A stretch of DNA of 64,000 nucleotides, from the NCBI RefSeq assembly GCF_003671495.1, contig NZ_RCHN01000015.1, positions 62,001 through 126,000 of the forward strand, written 5' to 3'. The DNA comes from Ketobacter sp. (GTDB lineage: Bacteria > Pseudomonadota > Gammaproteobacteria > Pseudomonadales > Ketobacteraceae). Every line of letters begins with the position of its first letter. Position 1 is the first letter of the stretch. Below, in pieces: positions 57,058 through 64,000 of this stretch. The notes under the pieces were generated by a model. It was not told where the DNA came from. It saw nothing but the letters and a program-made list of their open reading frames with translations, and ran no database searches. Position numbers and translations under genes: made by a program.

Positions 57058-57900
57058 ATGCAAAATCCAAACTTTCTGATCATTGATTCCGGTGTGGGTG
57101 GACTCTCCATCTGGCAGGAAATCCAACGGCTGATTCCCAACAGTCACACCTGTTATGTGGCGGATAACGGCGGTTACCCCTATGGCACCATGGAAGAAAA
57201 CGCATTGGTGCAACGCTTACTCACCCTGCTGCCGGAGCTGGAGCGCCAATACCGGCCGGACATCATCGTGATCGCCTGTAACACCGCCAGCACCATTGTG
57301 CTGGAGCCGCTGCGGGCACAAACCCAAACGCCGGTGATCGGGGTGGTTCCCGCCATCAAACCGGCTGCCGCTCTGAGCCAGTCCCGCCACATTCTGTTGC
57401 TGGCCACACCCGGCACGGTCAGGCGCCAATACATCGACCGCCTGATTGAGGATTTCGGCCAAGGCTGCACTTTCAAACGCATCGGCTCCCATGAGCTGGT
57501 GCACGAAGCGGAACAGAAAATCCGGGAGCGCCCGGTCAACCAGGACATCATCAACAAGGTTCTGGAACCGCTGCGCCAGATAGATACCGATATTGATGTG
57601 GTGATCCTCGGCTGCACCCACTTTCCGTTTCTGGCCGACGAAATTCGCCACGCGCTCCCCACCCCCATCCGGATTCTCGACAGCGGCCAGGCCATTGCCC
57701 GTCGCGCCCAACAACTGCTGGTAGATCTGAAGCCCCGCAATCAGGATCACATTCCACTGCCGGGCAACCTGTTTTTATTCACCGAGGAAACAGAACAGAC
57801 CCACCAACTGGAAGCTGGCATCCAGCATTTTGGCTTCGATAAAATCGGCTTTTTTCGCCTGACAGCAACACAAAACGCACAAAAATCTGGTGCAACCTAA
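57058..57900 (+). CDS. murI: Glutamate racemase
   Basis: 280 residues. Both catalytic cysteines are present, in IACNTAST and LGCTHFPFL, together with DSGVGGLS and ADNGGYPYG. MurI makes D-glutamate for peptidoglycan in the cytosol. The ATG at 57058 is chosen because the conserved start follows it; a TTG at 57034 also keeps the frame. No ribosome site is visible before the ATG. Confidence 0.94.
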   Translation: MQNPNFLIIDSGVGGLSIWQEIQRLIPNSHTCYVADNGGYPYGTMEENALVQRLLTLLPELERQYRPDIIVIACNTASTIVLEPLRAQTQTPVIGVVPAIKPAAALSQSRHILLLATPGTVRRQYIDRLIEDFGQGCTFKRIGSHELVHEAEQKIRERPVNQDIINKVLEPLRQIDTDIDVVILGCTHFPFLADEIRHALPTPIRILDSGQAIARRAQQLLVDLKPRNQDHIPLPGNLFLFTEETEQTHQLEAGIQHFGFDKIGFFRLTATQNAQKSGAT

Positions 57901-57956
57901 GTGCCTTTGATATAAGTTTGTACCTACAACGATAACAAAGATTCGAGCAGTCGTTC

Positions 57957-59252
57957 ATGTCCAACAAGCTGGCTCTGGTAGTCGACGATTCACGCATGGC
58001 CCGCCACGTTCTCAGCAAAATGCTGACTGAACAGGGCATTGACGTGGACTCCGTCGAGTCCGGAGAAGAAGCCCTCGGCTATCTCTGTGGCAAAAAGCCC
58101 AGCATGATTTTCATGGATCACACCATGCCCGGCATGGACGGTTTCCAGTGCCTGCGCGCCATCAAGAACGACCCGCTCACCGCAGCGATTCCCATCATCA
58201 TGTACACCTCAAAAGAAGGTGAAGTCTACGAAAGCCAGGCCCGGGCCCTGGGCGCGGTGGATGTATTGCCCAAGACCCTCAAACCCCTGATGCTGGCCCA
58301 GGTGCTGGAACGTCAGAATCTGCTGCCCAATCAGGTAGGCGCGAGCCGCGCTGCCCCGCAGGTGGGTCAGGCTGCCAATGATGTGGTCATCGTGGATAAC
58401 GAGCCCAAGCCCGAACCGGTGCCCGCGCCCCGCCCTGCCCCCAAGAAGCCGGAAGAACACCCCGAGCTGGACGCACTGGAACAACGGATTGAACAACTCA
58501 CCAGCCAGCTGCAGGGCATGTCACAGCAAAGTGAAGCCAGCCGCAACCGCGGATTCCGCTTTCAGTATCTGGGCCTGGCCCTGTGCGTGGTCCTGATCGG
58601 CTGGCTGTTGTTAAGCAACAACCGACTGATGCAGGAACTCACCGTACTGCAATCGGACAACCGTAGCCTGGAAGACACCGTGCGCCTGCAGACCCAGCAG
58701 AATGAGGCCATGCGCGCAGAGCTGAATACCCAGCTGGATGCCCAGGTTAAAATCAACGACAACCACAACCGCCAGTTCTACGAAAGCATTGAGTGGGCCT
58801 TGAATGAGGACGGCCAATTCGCCTGGGATGAAAAACCCTTCAACGACCGCCTGGCCATGACCCTGTCCCAATTGGCGCAGAATCTCAGCAGTGTCGGGTT
58901 TGTGGGTGAGATCGCCATCCGCAGTCACCTGGGCCGCTTTTGCCTGGTGACCGCCCCCAACGGAGAAACCCAATTACCGGAAGCCGATGCCACCCTCAGC
59001 ACCTGCGAGATCCTGCAGTTTACCCCGGCATTGGCGGAATCCACCGGTACCGAGCAGACTCCAGGGTTCGAGCGCTTCCTGGCCGCCTTCCAGTCTGAAT
59101 ACGGTGACGACATCGAGCTGAACCTGTCCACTGCCGGGGATCGCCGGCCAGTGGCCCGCTATGCCAGCCAGGATCCGGATGCCAGCGCAGAACGCTGGAA
59201 CAAAACGGCCGCGCGCAACCAGCGGATTGAAATCTCCATCAACCCATACTGA
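57957..59252 (+). CDS. Receiver-domain protein with a membrane anchor and OmpA-like tail
   Basis: 431 residues. A full receiver domain (1-125) has DD at 10-11, Asp in IFMDHTMPGMDG, Thr/Ser in MYTSKEG and Lys in LPKTLKP. A Pro-rich linker (150-165), a coiled coil and a single membrane helix (about 203-222, LGLALCVVLIGWLLL) follow. Another coiled coil and a C-terminal domain ending in AARNQRIEISI, similar to OmpA/MotB-type ends, complete it. The receiver would be cytosolic and the tail periplasmic. This is an unusual layout; the partner kinase is unknown. It is followed by a Sir2 gene 17 bases downstream. Confidence 0.8.
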   Translation: MSNKLALVVDDSRMARHVLSKMLTEQGIDVDSVESGEEALGYLCGKKPSMIFMDHTMPGMDGFQCLRAIKNDPLTAAIPIIMYTSKEGEVYESQARALGAVDVLPKTLKPLMLAQVLERQNLLPNQVGASRAAPQVGQAANDVVIVDNEPKPEPVPAPRPAPKKPEEHPELDALEQRIEQLTSQLQGMSQQSEASRNRGFRFQYLGLALCVVLIGWLLLSNNRLMQELTVLQSDNRSLEDTVRLQTQQNEAMRAELNTQLDAQVKINDNHNRQFYESIEWALNEDGQFAWDEKPFNDRLAMTLSQLAQNLSSVGFVGEIAIRSHLGRFCLVTAPNGETQLPEADATLSTCEILQFTPALAESTGTEQTPGFERFLAAFQSEYGDDIELNLSTAGDRRPVARYASQDPDASAERWNKTAARNQRIEISINPY

Positions 59253-59269
59253 ACCCAGCCCAGGGAGCC

Positions 59270-60016
59270 ATGAGTCAAGCCATCTCCGACCGTGAAACCG
59301 CCCTGCAACATGCCCGGGAATTACTGCAAACCTGTGACAAAATAGTCTGCTTCTCGGGTGCGGGTTTGAGCGCCGAATCCGGCATTTCCACCTTTCGTGA
59401 CAGCGATGAAAACGCCCTCTGGAGCCGGTACGACCCGACCCAATTGGCCTCCCCGGAAGGCTTTGCAGCGGACCCCAAGCTGGTGATCGACTGGTATAAC
59501 TGGCGTCGCCGTATCATCGCAGACGCCGCACCCAATGCCGCCCACCAGGCTTTGGCAGCACGATCCGACATCGTCCAGGTCACCCAGAACGTGGACGACC
59601 TGTTGGAGCGGGCCGGGTGCAAACCGGAAGCGGTATTTCATCTGCATGGCCACATCACCCACGACCGCTGCCACCAACGTTGCGGCTTCCAGCAAAAAGT
59701 CGACCTCGCCAATCCTCCCGACCTGCGTAGCTGCCCCATGTGCGATGCTCCCCTACGCCCTGCGGTGGTCTGGTTTGGGGAATCCCTCCCGCAATGGGCC
59801 TGGCAGCAGTCTGAACAACATTGCCTGGCGGCGGACTGCCTGTTGGTCATCGGCACCAGTGCCAGTGTGTATCCTGCCGCGGGGCTGATTCAGTTGACCA
59901 AAGCCCAGGGCGGCAAAGTGCTGGTCATCAATACCCAAGCCAGTGGCGCCAGCGCCTTGGCGGATATGGAGTTGATCGGGCCTTGTGGCGAATGGCTGCC
60001 GGCGCTATTGAGTTAA
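59270..60016 (+). CDS. Sir2-family NAD-dependent protein deacylase
   Basis: 248 residues. It has the NAD-binding GAGLSAESGISTFR, TQNVDDLLERAG, the catalytic His in HLHGHI, and two zinc Cys pairs (the CHQRC set and CPMC). It removes acetyl or related acyl groups from Lys using NAD+. The gene is probably co-transcribed with the receiver-membrane gene. GGGAG lies just before the ATG. It is compared with CobB-like bacterial sirtuins, but specificity is not assigned. Confidence 0.92.
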   Translation: MSQAISDRETALQHARELLQTCDKIVCFSGAGLSAESGISTFRDSDENALWSRYDPTQLASPEGFAADPKLVIDWYNWRRRIIADAAPNAAHQALAARSDIVQVTQNVDDLLERAGCKPEAVFHLHGHITHDRCHQRCGFQQKVDLANPPDLRSCPMCDAPLRPAVVWFGESLPQWAWQQSEQHCLAADCLLVIGTSASVYPAAGLIQLTKAQGGKVLVINTQASGASALADMELIGPCGEWLPALLS

Positions 60017-60202
60017 TTTGGTAAAGCGTCTAAATTGTCACAAATACTGATTAAACTCAGTAACTGTCTGGAAAATCTGAGTATTCTGACTCAGAATGAA
60101 TAAAACTGGAGAGTTTGGTGAGCGCGCAGTGGCCACAAGCAGCAAGCGTTCACCAGGGTAAGCATTCCAAAAGTATGCGTTGATAAGAACAGGTTGTGTA
60201 CT

Positions 60203-60763
60203 ATGCAGATGAACACCCGGGTCCTGCGACTCAACAAAGCCGGTGTCCCCCTGCAATGGCTTGATCGGGAGCAAGCCGCCACATTACTGGTGAAAGGTCT
60301 GGTACTGTGGTCATTGGGCGACACTACTATCACCATCCGCGGTGGCTACAACCGCCACGGACTGCGTTCGATCCTGAATATCCCCACCATCATCGCCACC
60401 AACGGCGACATTCACTATAACGATCACCATGTGCCTGCGGTCTGCAATCGGTTGCTGTTTCGTCGCGATCGCAATACCTGCATGTACTGTGGCGAGCAGT
60501 TCGCCCAGGACAAACTGACCCGGGATCACATTATTCCCCGTTCCCGCGGCGGCGGTGAAAGCTGGACCAACCTGGTGGCCGCCTGCCGCCGTTGCAACCA
60601 GCGCAAAAGCGACAAGACTCCGGAAGAGGCCAACATGCCCCTGATGGCAGTACCGTTCAAACCCAACAAGATGGAATACCTGGCGTTGGCAAACCGCAGC
60701 ATCCTGGCGGACCAGATGGATTTCCTGCGTTCCGGGTTTTCCAAGCACATGCGCTTCCATTAG
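60203..60763 (+). CDS. HNH endonuclease
   Basis: 186 residues. The HNH nuclease domain is intact: NTCMYCG, LTRDHIIPRSRGG, WTNLVAACRRCNQRK. The zinc Cys pairs and catalytic His are visible. An N-terminal about 85 residues (RVLRLNKAGVPLQWL...) are typical of the solitary HNH proteins found in many proteobacteria, whose role is not known. AGG lies 9 bases before the chosen ATG; another in-frame ATG follows at 60209. It ends 27 bases from the convergent 7TM gene. Confidence 0.88.
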   Translation: MQMNTRVLRLNKAGVPLQWLDREQAATLLVKGLVLWSLGDTTITIRGGYNRHGLRSILNIPTIIATNGDIHYNDHHVPAVCNRLLFRRDRNTCMYCGEQFAQDKLTRDHIIPRSRGGGESWTNLVAACRRCNQRKSDKTPEEANMPLMAVPFKPNKMEYLALANRSILADQMDFLRSGFSKHMRFH

Positions 60764-60790
60764 CGCCACCCGCGCTAAAGCGTCAGAGTA

Positions 60791-62509
60791 TCAAGCCGGT
60801 GAGCCTTGGCGGTGCAGGAAGGTCAGGGTGTCGTCGATGGAGTAGGACATGGACTTTTTGTGCACCGCCTCTTCCAGGTAGTGGAAAGACTCTTCGATAT
60901 AATCCACGTCGTATTTTTCAGTCAGGTGAGAGATCGCATAACCAAAATGCAAGTCGTACTGCTCACCCAACGCAATGTTCCAATGCTCTACCCGCTCAAT
61001 CACGTCTTCCGCTTCAAACTTATTGTGCAGGGGGAATAACAGCACGGTGACTTCACCGGGCAGACCTTCAGTGGAGGTCTTGAAGGGAAACACCGTGATC
61101 CGGCTCTTGAACAGGCTGCGCAGGCAATCGCCAAGGGCAATGTAATCCGGTCGGCGCGTGGTTTTATCAATGACCATCACCGACACCACCAGTACCCGCC
61201 CCAACTCGGAATGAATTCGCCGATCCAGGTCACGGATGTCTTTCAAGTGCTTTTCCAGAGGCGGAATTTCCAGAAACCCGCTCTTGTTGTTCACAATATT
61301 AATACGCTTTTGCAGGCGCTGTTTCATCATATCCAGGGTGATGTTGATGCGGCTCAGCTCTGCTTTCTCCTGCCGGTAGATAGCCGACATGGCAAGGGAG
61401 AACACAATGATCTCAAACACCGAGCCGATTTCCTTGCTGTGATAGATCAGGATATTGGATGGCAGGTATCCCAGGATATTCAACGCAAAAATACCGATGG
61501 ACAGTAACAACGCAGACCAGCCCACCATGAAATACCAACCGAGGAAATAACCGTCCAATACGGATTTGACGCCCAGTGCCATCATCAACAGGGCAAAGGC
61601 CAACGCCAGATAGGTGGCCAGATGTGCGTAGTCCTCCAGCGTCACGATGGACGCCACCCCCAGCGCCATGCCGCCGGCAATCACCACCTGTCCCAGGCGG
61701 TACAGCTTGGGGTTGAAGCGGCGGGCATTCAACAACGTCATGGCAAAGGCGGTGCCGAAGCCACTGTAAAAACAGAAGAACAACGTGATCGACGCATCGT
61801 TGAAGGCCGGCACCTCAGGCCACAGGTAGGCAAAACCGTGACCATTAAGGGAGCTGACAAACAACGCTGTGGACAACACATACACCGAATAAAAGAAATA
61901 CATGCGATCCCGAATAATAAACCCGTTCATAAGGCTATACAGCGCCATCACCAACATGGTGCCGTAATACGCACCCCACAGGATCAGGTTCCACTCTTCC
62001 TTTTCATAGAAGGTGGACTCGTCATACAGCCGCACAGGCATCTGCAGCGAATTGGAGGTCTTGGCATGGATGAAAACACGGCGACCCTGCAGGGCGGGAT
62101 TGACCAGAAAACTGTAGTCGTCATCCCAGATGGGCCGGGTATCAAACGGAAAATCGGTGCCGGTAATGTGCTCCTGTTGCACCTGGCCGTCCTCATCCAC
62201 GACATAGAACGCCAGGTAATCTACGGTGGGATAGTGGATCTCAATGATGACATTCTCACCCTCGGCCATCTGGACCAATGGGATCTCAAAAAAGAACCAG
62301 TGACCAAAAGGTGAGGAGCCGTAGTTAACCTTGGAGGGTTCGGCGTTACCCCAGTCATAGGCCATAGCGTCCTGAATCGTGGCTAACTGGTCAGAGTCCT
62401 CGGCATGGCGAATATCAACGGAAAACGAGGCGTCGGTGCTGCCCTGATGGCTGGCAACCACCACCGGAAAGACAATGGAAAACGATAGCAGCGCCATTAG
62501 CCAACGCAT
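60791..62509 (-). CDS. 7TM-DISM sensor with degenerate GGDEF-like C-terminus
   Basis: 572 residues. A signal peptide is followed by a periplasmic 7TMR-DISMED2-type beta domain (about 30-175) and seven hydrophobic helices (about 180-380). A coiled-coil linker (KAELSRINITLDMMKQRL) and a cytosolic domain come last. The final about 160 residues have the length and pattern of a GGDEF domain (LGRVLVVSVMVID..., VTVLLFPLHNK..., FGYAISH) but no GGDEF motif. It is likely a receptor lacking diguanylate cyclase activity. The ATG at 62509 has AGGGA upstream. Confidence 0.83.
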   Translation of the reverse strand: MRWLMALLSFSIVFPVVVASHQGSTDASFSVDIRHAEDSDQLATIQDAMAYDWGNAEPSKVNYGSSPFGHWFFFEIPLVQMAEGENVIIEIHYPTVDYLAFYVVDEDGQVQQEHITGTDFPFDTRPIWDDDYSFLVNPALQGRRVFIHAKTSNSLQMPVRLYDESTFYEKEEWNLILWGAYYGTMLVMALYSLMNGFIIRDRMYFFYSVYVLSTALFVSSLNGHGFAYLWPEVPAFNDASITLFFCFYSGFGTAFAMTLLNARRFNPKLYRLGQVVIAGGMALGVASIVTLEDYAHLATYLALAFALLMMALGVKSVLDGYFLGWYFMVGWSALLLSIGIFALNILGYLPSNILIYHSKEIGSVFEIIVFSLAMSAIYRQEKAELSRINITLDMMKQRLQKRINIVNNKSGFLEIPPLEKHLKDIRDLDRRIHSELGRVLVVSVMVIDKTTRRPDYIALGDCLRSLFKSRITVFPFKTSTEGLPGEVTVLLFPLHNKFEAEDVIERVEHWNIALGEQYDLHFGYAISHLTEKYDVDYIEESFHYLEEAVHKKSMSYSIDDTLTFLHRQGSPA

Positions 62510-62730
62510 GATGCTGTTCCCTGCCCTGTCCGAATTGAGGGTGGTGCTACCCGCTCTCTGTTGGTCATAGGTCAAATATTTTTCAAAGTAGAGTATTAAG
62601 TTATATACCCGATATTCACTTTCTACAACAATTACAAAGAATTAACAGGATTTCATGACAACCAAATTAATTTAGGGGCACTGAGTCTCACCCCCGGCAT
62701 GAACCAGTCGACAAGTTGGGGTCACAAAAA

Positions 62731-62763
62731 AAGGCCACCCCGTCTACCGGTCGGTGGCCTTTT
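62731..62763 (-). terminator. Intrinsic terminator of the DUF481 gene
   Basis: AAGGCCACC (62731-62739) pairs with GGTGGCCTT (62753-62761). On the minus strand a seven-T run follows, just downstream of the stop. Confidence 0.88.
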
Positions 62764-62780
62764 GCAGGAACGCAGGCTGA

Positions 62781-63527
62781 TCAGAAGGTGTAGTTCACAC
62801 CCACCATGAACTTGCGATCCGAGTTTTTCACGCCTTCAGGCACTTCATCTGTGTGCTTGATTTCATAGGCAACAAAGCCGTGCAGGCTGCCATTGATCTT
62901 GACCTTGACGCGGGTGTAGGACTTGGTGACCGTTTTCTCTTCACCGATTTCCGTGCTGAAGTCTTCATCGAACGTGGCGTTTTCACTGATGCGCCACAGA
63001 TAAAGCGCTCCCAGACGCAATACCGCCTCTTCAACTACATCTCCGGTTTCGGTTTCCTTGGATTCACGATAACCAATACCGGCGTCGGCGCTGAGTTCGT
63101 GTTTCTTGCTCATCAGGATGTCGCGACCATAACCGAAGGTGGCGGAAGCCTCGTAATCGTATCCGCTGAAGCGGTCATCGGTGTACTCAAGCAAACCGAA
63201 CAGATAGGAGCTGTCACCGAACTTGTACTCGGCCTTGGCAGAACCAAAGTATTTTTCTGCGGTACGCACCTCTTCCTTGTCGCCGTTGTCATCAACCTGC
63301 TCAGCGGTTTCGTTACTGGCTTCCAGCTTGTAAATGTTGCGCCAGACTTCCCCATTCCGGGTTGCGGTGCTCCGAAAATCCAGATTGGTGCTTTCGGTGT
63401 TGCCGGAGCTGTCGATGTAACTCAGGCTGGCTTCGCCTTTCCACAGCTTGTCTTCTTCTGCTTCCTCCGCAACCACCGCGGTGAAAGGTGCAATGGCCAA
63501 CGCCAAAAGAGTGATTTTTGCTTTCAT
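62781..63527 (-). CDS. DUF481 (YdiY-like) outer-membrane beta-barrel protein
   Basis: 248 residues with a signal peptide (cleavage after AVVA-EE). The mature protein has alternating beta strands and ends in GVNYTF, the aromatic C-terminus recognised by the Bam machinery. WKGEASLSYIDSSGNTEST and KYFGSAKAEYKFGDSSYLFG are typical of the DUF481/YdiY salt-induced outer-membrane family. GGGGA lies 9 bases before the ATG. It is next to the OmpA-type gene, separated by a hairpin. Confidence 0.87.
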   Translation of the reverse strand: MKAKITLLALAIAPFTAVVAEEAEEDKLWKGEASLSYIDSSGNTESTNLDFRSTATRNGEVWRNIYKLEASNETAEQVDDNGDKEEVRTAEKYFGSAKAEYKFGDSSYLFGLLEYTDDRFSGYDYEASATFGYGRDILMSKKHELSADAGIGYRESKETETGDVVEEAVLRLGALYLWRISENATFDEDFSTEIGEEKTVTKSYTRVKVKINGSLHGFVAYEIKHTDEVPEGVKNSDRKFMVGVNYTF

Positions 63528-63551
63528 ATTTGTGTATCCCCTAAAATGCAA

Positions 63552-63573
63552 ATGCCGGCGCGGGGCGCCGGCA
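63552..63573 (-). terminator. GC-rich hairpin after the OmpA-family gene
   Basis: ATGCCGGCG at 63552-63560 folds with the matching arm ending at 63573. The T-run on the minus strand is interrupted, so termination may be partial. Confidence 0.55.
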
Positions 63574-63588
63574 TGAAACCAGACTGCT

Positions 63589-64000
63589 TTACTGCATCAC
63601 TTCCTTCTGCATCACCGCCACTACTCGACGGTTTTGCTTGCGGCCATCCGCTGTATCGTTGGTCGCGATTGGGTTTTCCTCACCATAACCCACTGCAGTG
63701 ATACGCTCTTCCGCTACACCGAAGCGCTTGACCAGAGCACGCTTCACAGAGTCCGCCCGCTTCTGGGACAGTGTTTTGTTGTAAGCTGCGGCGCCCTGGC
63801 TATCGGTATGACCTTCGATTTCCACTTCCAGGTCAGTGTGCTTGTTGAGGAAGTCCGCCACTTTCTTCAGCTCAGGATCGTACTGGCTCTGAATCACATC
63901 AGAGTTGGTGGGGAAGTTGATTTTCAGCTCAATGCTTTCCACGGTTACGGTTTGTACCTTGCCGACACAGCCTTTTTCGTCCACGGTGGCACCGGCTTCG
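63589..64000 (-). CDS. OmpA-family protein, C-terminal part (runs off the window)
   Basis: The OmpA C-terminal peptidoglycan-binding domain is complete: FPTNSDVIQSQYDPELKKVA, EIEGHTDSQGAAAYNKTLSQKRADSVK, GYGEENPIATNDTADGRKQNRRV. The Asp and Arg that contact meso-diaminopimelate are present. The frame continues in to base 64000 without a start typical of the family, so the N-terminal barrel or lipoprotein part lies beyond the window. It links the outer membrane to peptidoglycan. Confidence 0.9.
   Translation of the reverse strand, partial: EAGATVDEKGCVGKVQTVTVESIELKINFPTNSDVIQSQYDPELKKVADFLNKHTDLEVEIEGHTDSQGAAAYNKTLSQKRADSVKRALVKRFGVAEERITAVGYGEENPIATNDTADGRKQNRRVVAVMQKEVMQ

Overview
The window is chromosomal DNA from a Gram-negative bacterium, most likely a marine, lipid-degrading gammaproteobacterium of the Alcanivorax/Ketobacter/Marinobacter kind. 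That placement is inferred from gene content only: monomeric isocitrate dehydrogenase, FadH, a FadI-like thiolase, a high-molecular-weight FabG, a MaoC-type hydratase, an OruR-like AraC regulator, an outer-membrane DUF481 protein, MtgA and MurI. No rRNA, tRNA, CRISPR array, integrase or insertion sequence was seen.

Layout. (1) 1-8454: housekeeping and small unknown genes: a membrane protein end, a response-regulator-like protein with a BTAD-type DNA-binding domain, two exported or anchored proteins of unknown function, a Tas-like aldo/keto reductase, mtgA, icd and a CaiB/BaiF CoA-transferase. (2) 8821-30445: a defence island of about 21.6 kb. It holds a complete type I Wadjet operon (jetA-jetB-jetC-jetD, minus strand). 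Diverging from it is a plus-strand run: half-size HsdS, DinD, HsdM, HsdS, McrB, McrC, patatin phospholipase (CapV-like), CD-NTase, HsdR and a YgjP-like zinc peptidase. A two-gene CBASS and a type IV McrBC pair thus sit inside a type I restriction-modification locus. (3) 30453-38616: hydrogenase maturation genes hypA-B-F-C-D-E followed by three nickel-permease-type membrane proteins, with no hydrogenase structural genes in view. (4) 38765-45168: a six-gene minus-strand operon encoding a thermostable-hemolysin-family protein, an AMP-binding ligase fused to a putative haem-oxygenase-like diiron oxidase, an SDR dehydrogenase, a TPR protein and a QseBC/PmrAB-like two-component system. Its promoter region carries phased CTTAAG repeats resembling PmrA/QseB boxes, so the operon may be autoregulated.

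(5) 45340-52963: fatty-acid oxidation and modification genes (fadH, FadI-like thiolase, HMw-FabG, AraC regulator, MaoC hydratase). (6) 53074-60763: repair and maintenance genes (FAN1-like VRR-NUC nuclease, XPD-like Fe-S helicase with an N-terminal nuclease-like domain, murI, a receiver-domain membrane protein, Sir2 deacylase, HNH nuclease). (7) 60791-64000: a 7TM-DISM sensor, a DUF481 outer-membrane protein and the C-terminal part of an OmpA-family protein running off the window.

The strongest candidates for under-described biology are the ligase-oxidase fusion operon with its phased operator and the interleaved McrBC/CBASS/type I R-M run. Smaller oddities are a HypD lacking a normally conserved segment, a cloverleaf-like inverted repeat at 47509-47620, a receiver domain with Glu at the phosphorylation position, and a family of short tandem duplications clustered in 35-41 kb.
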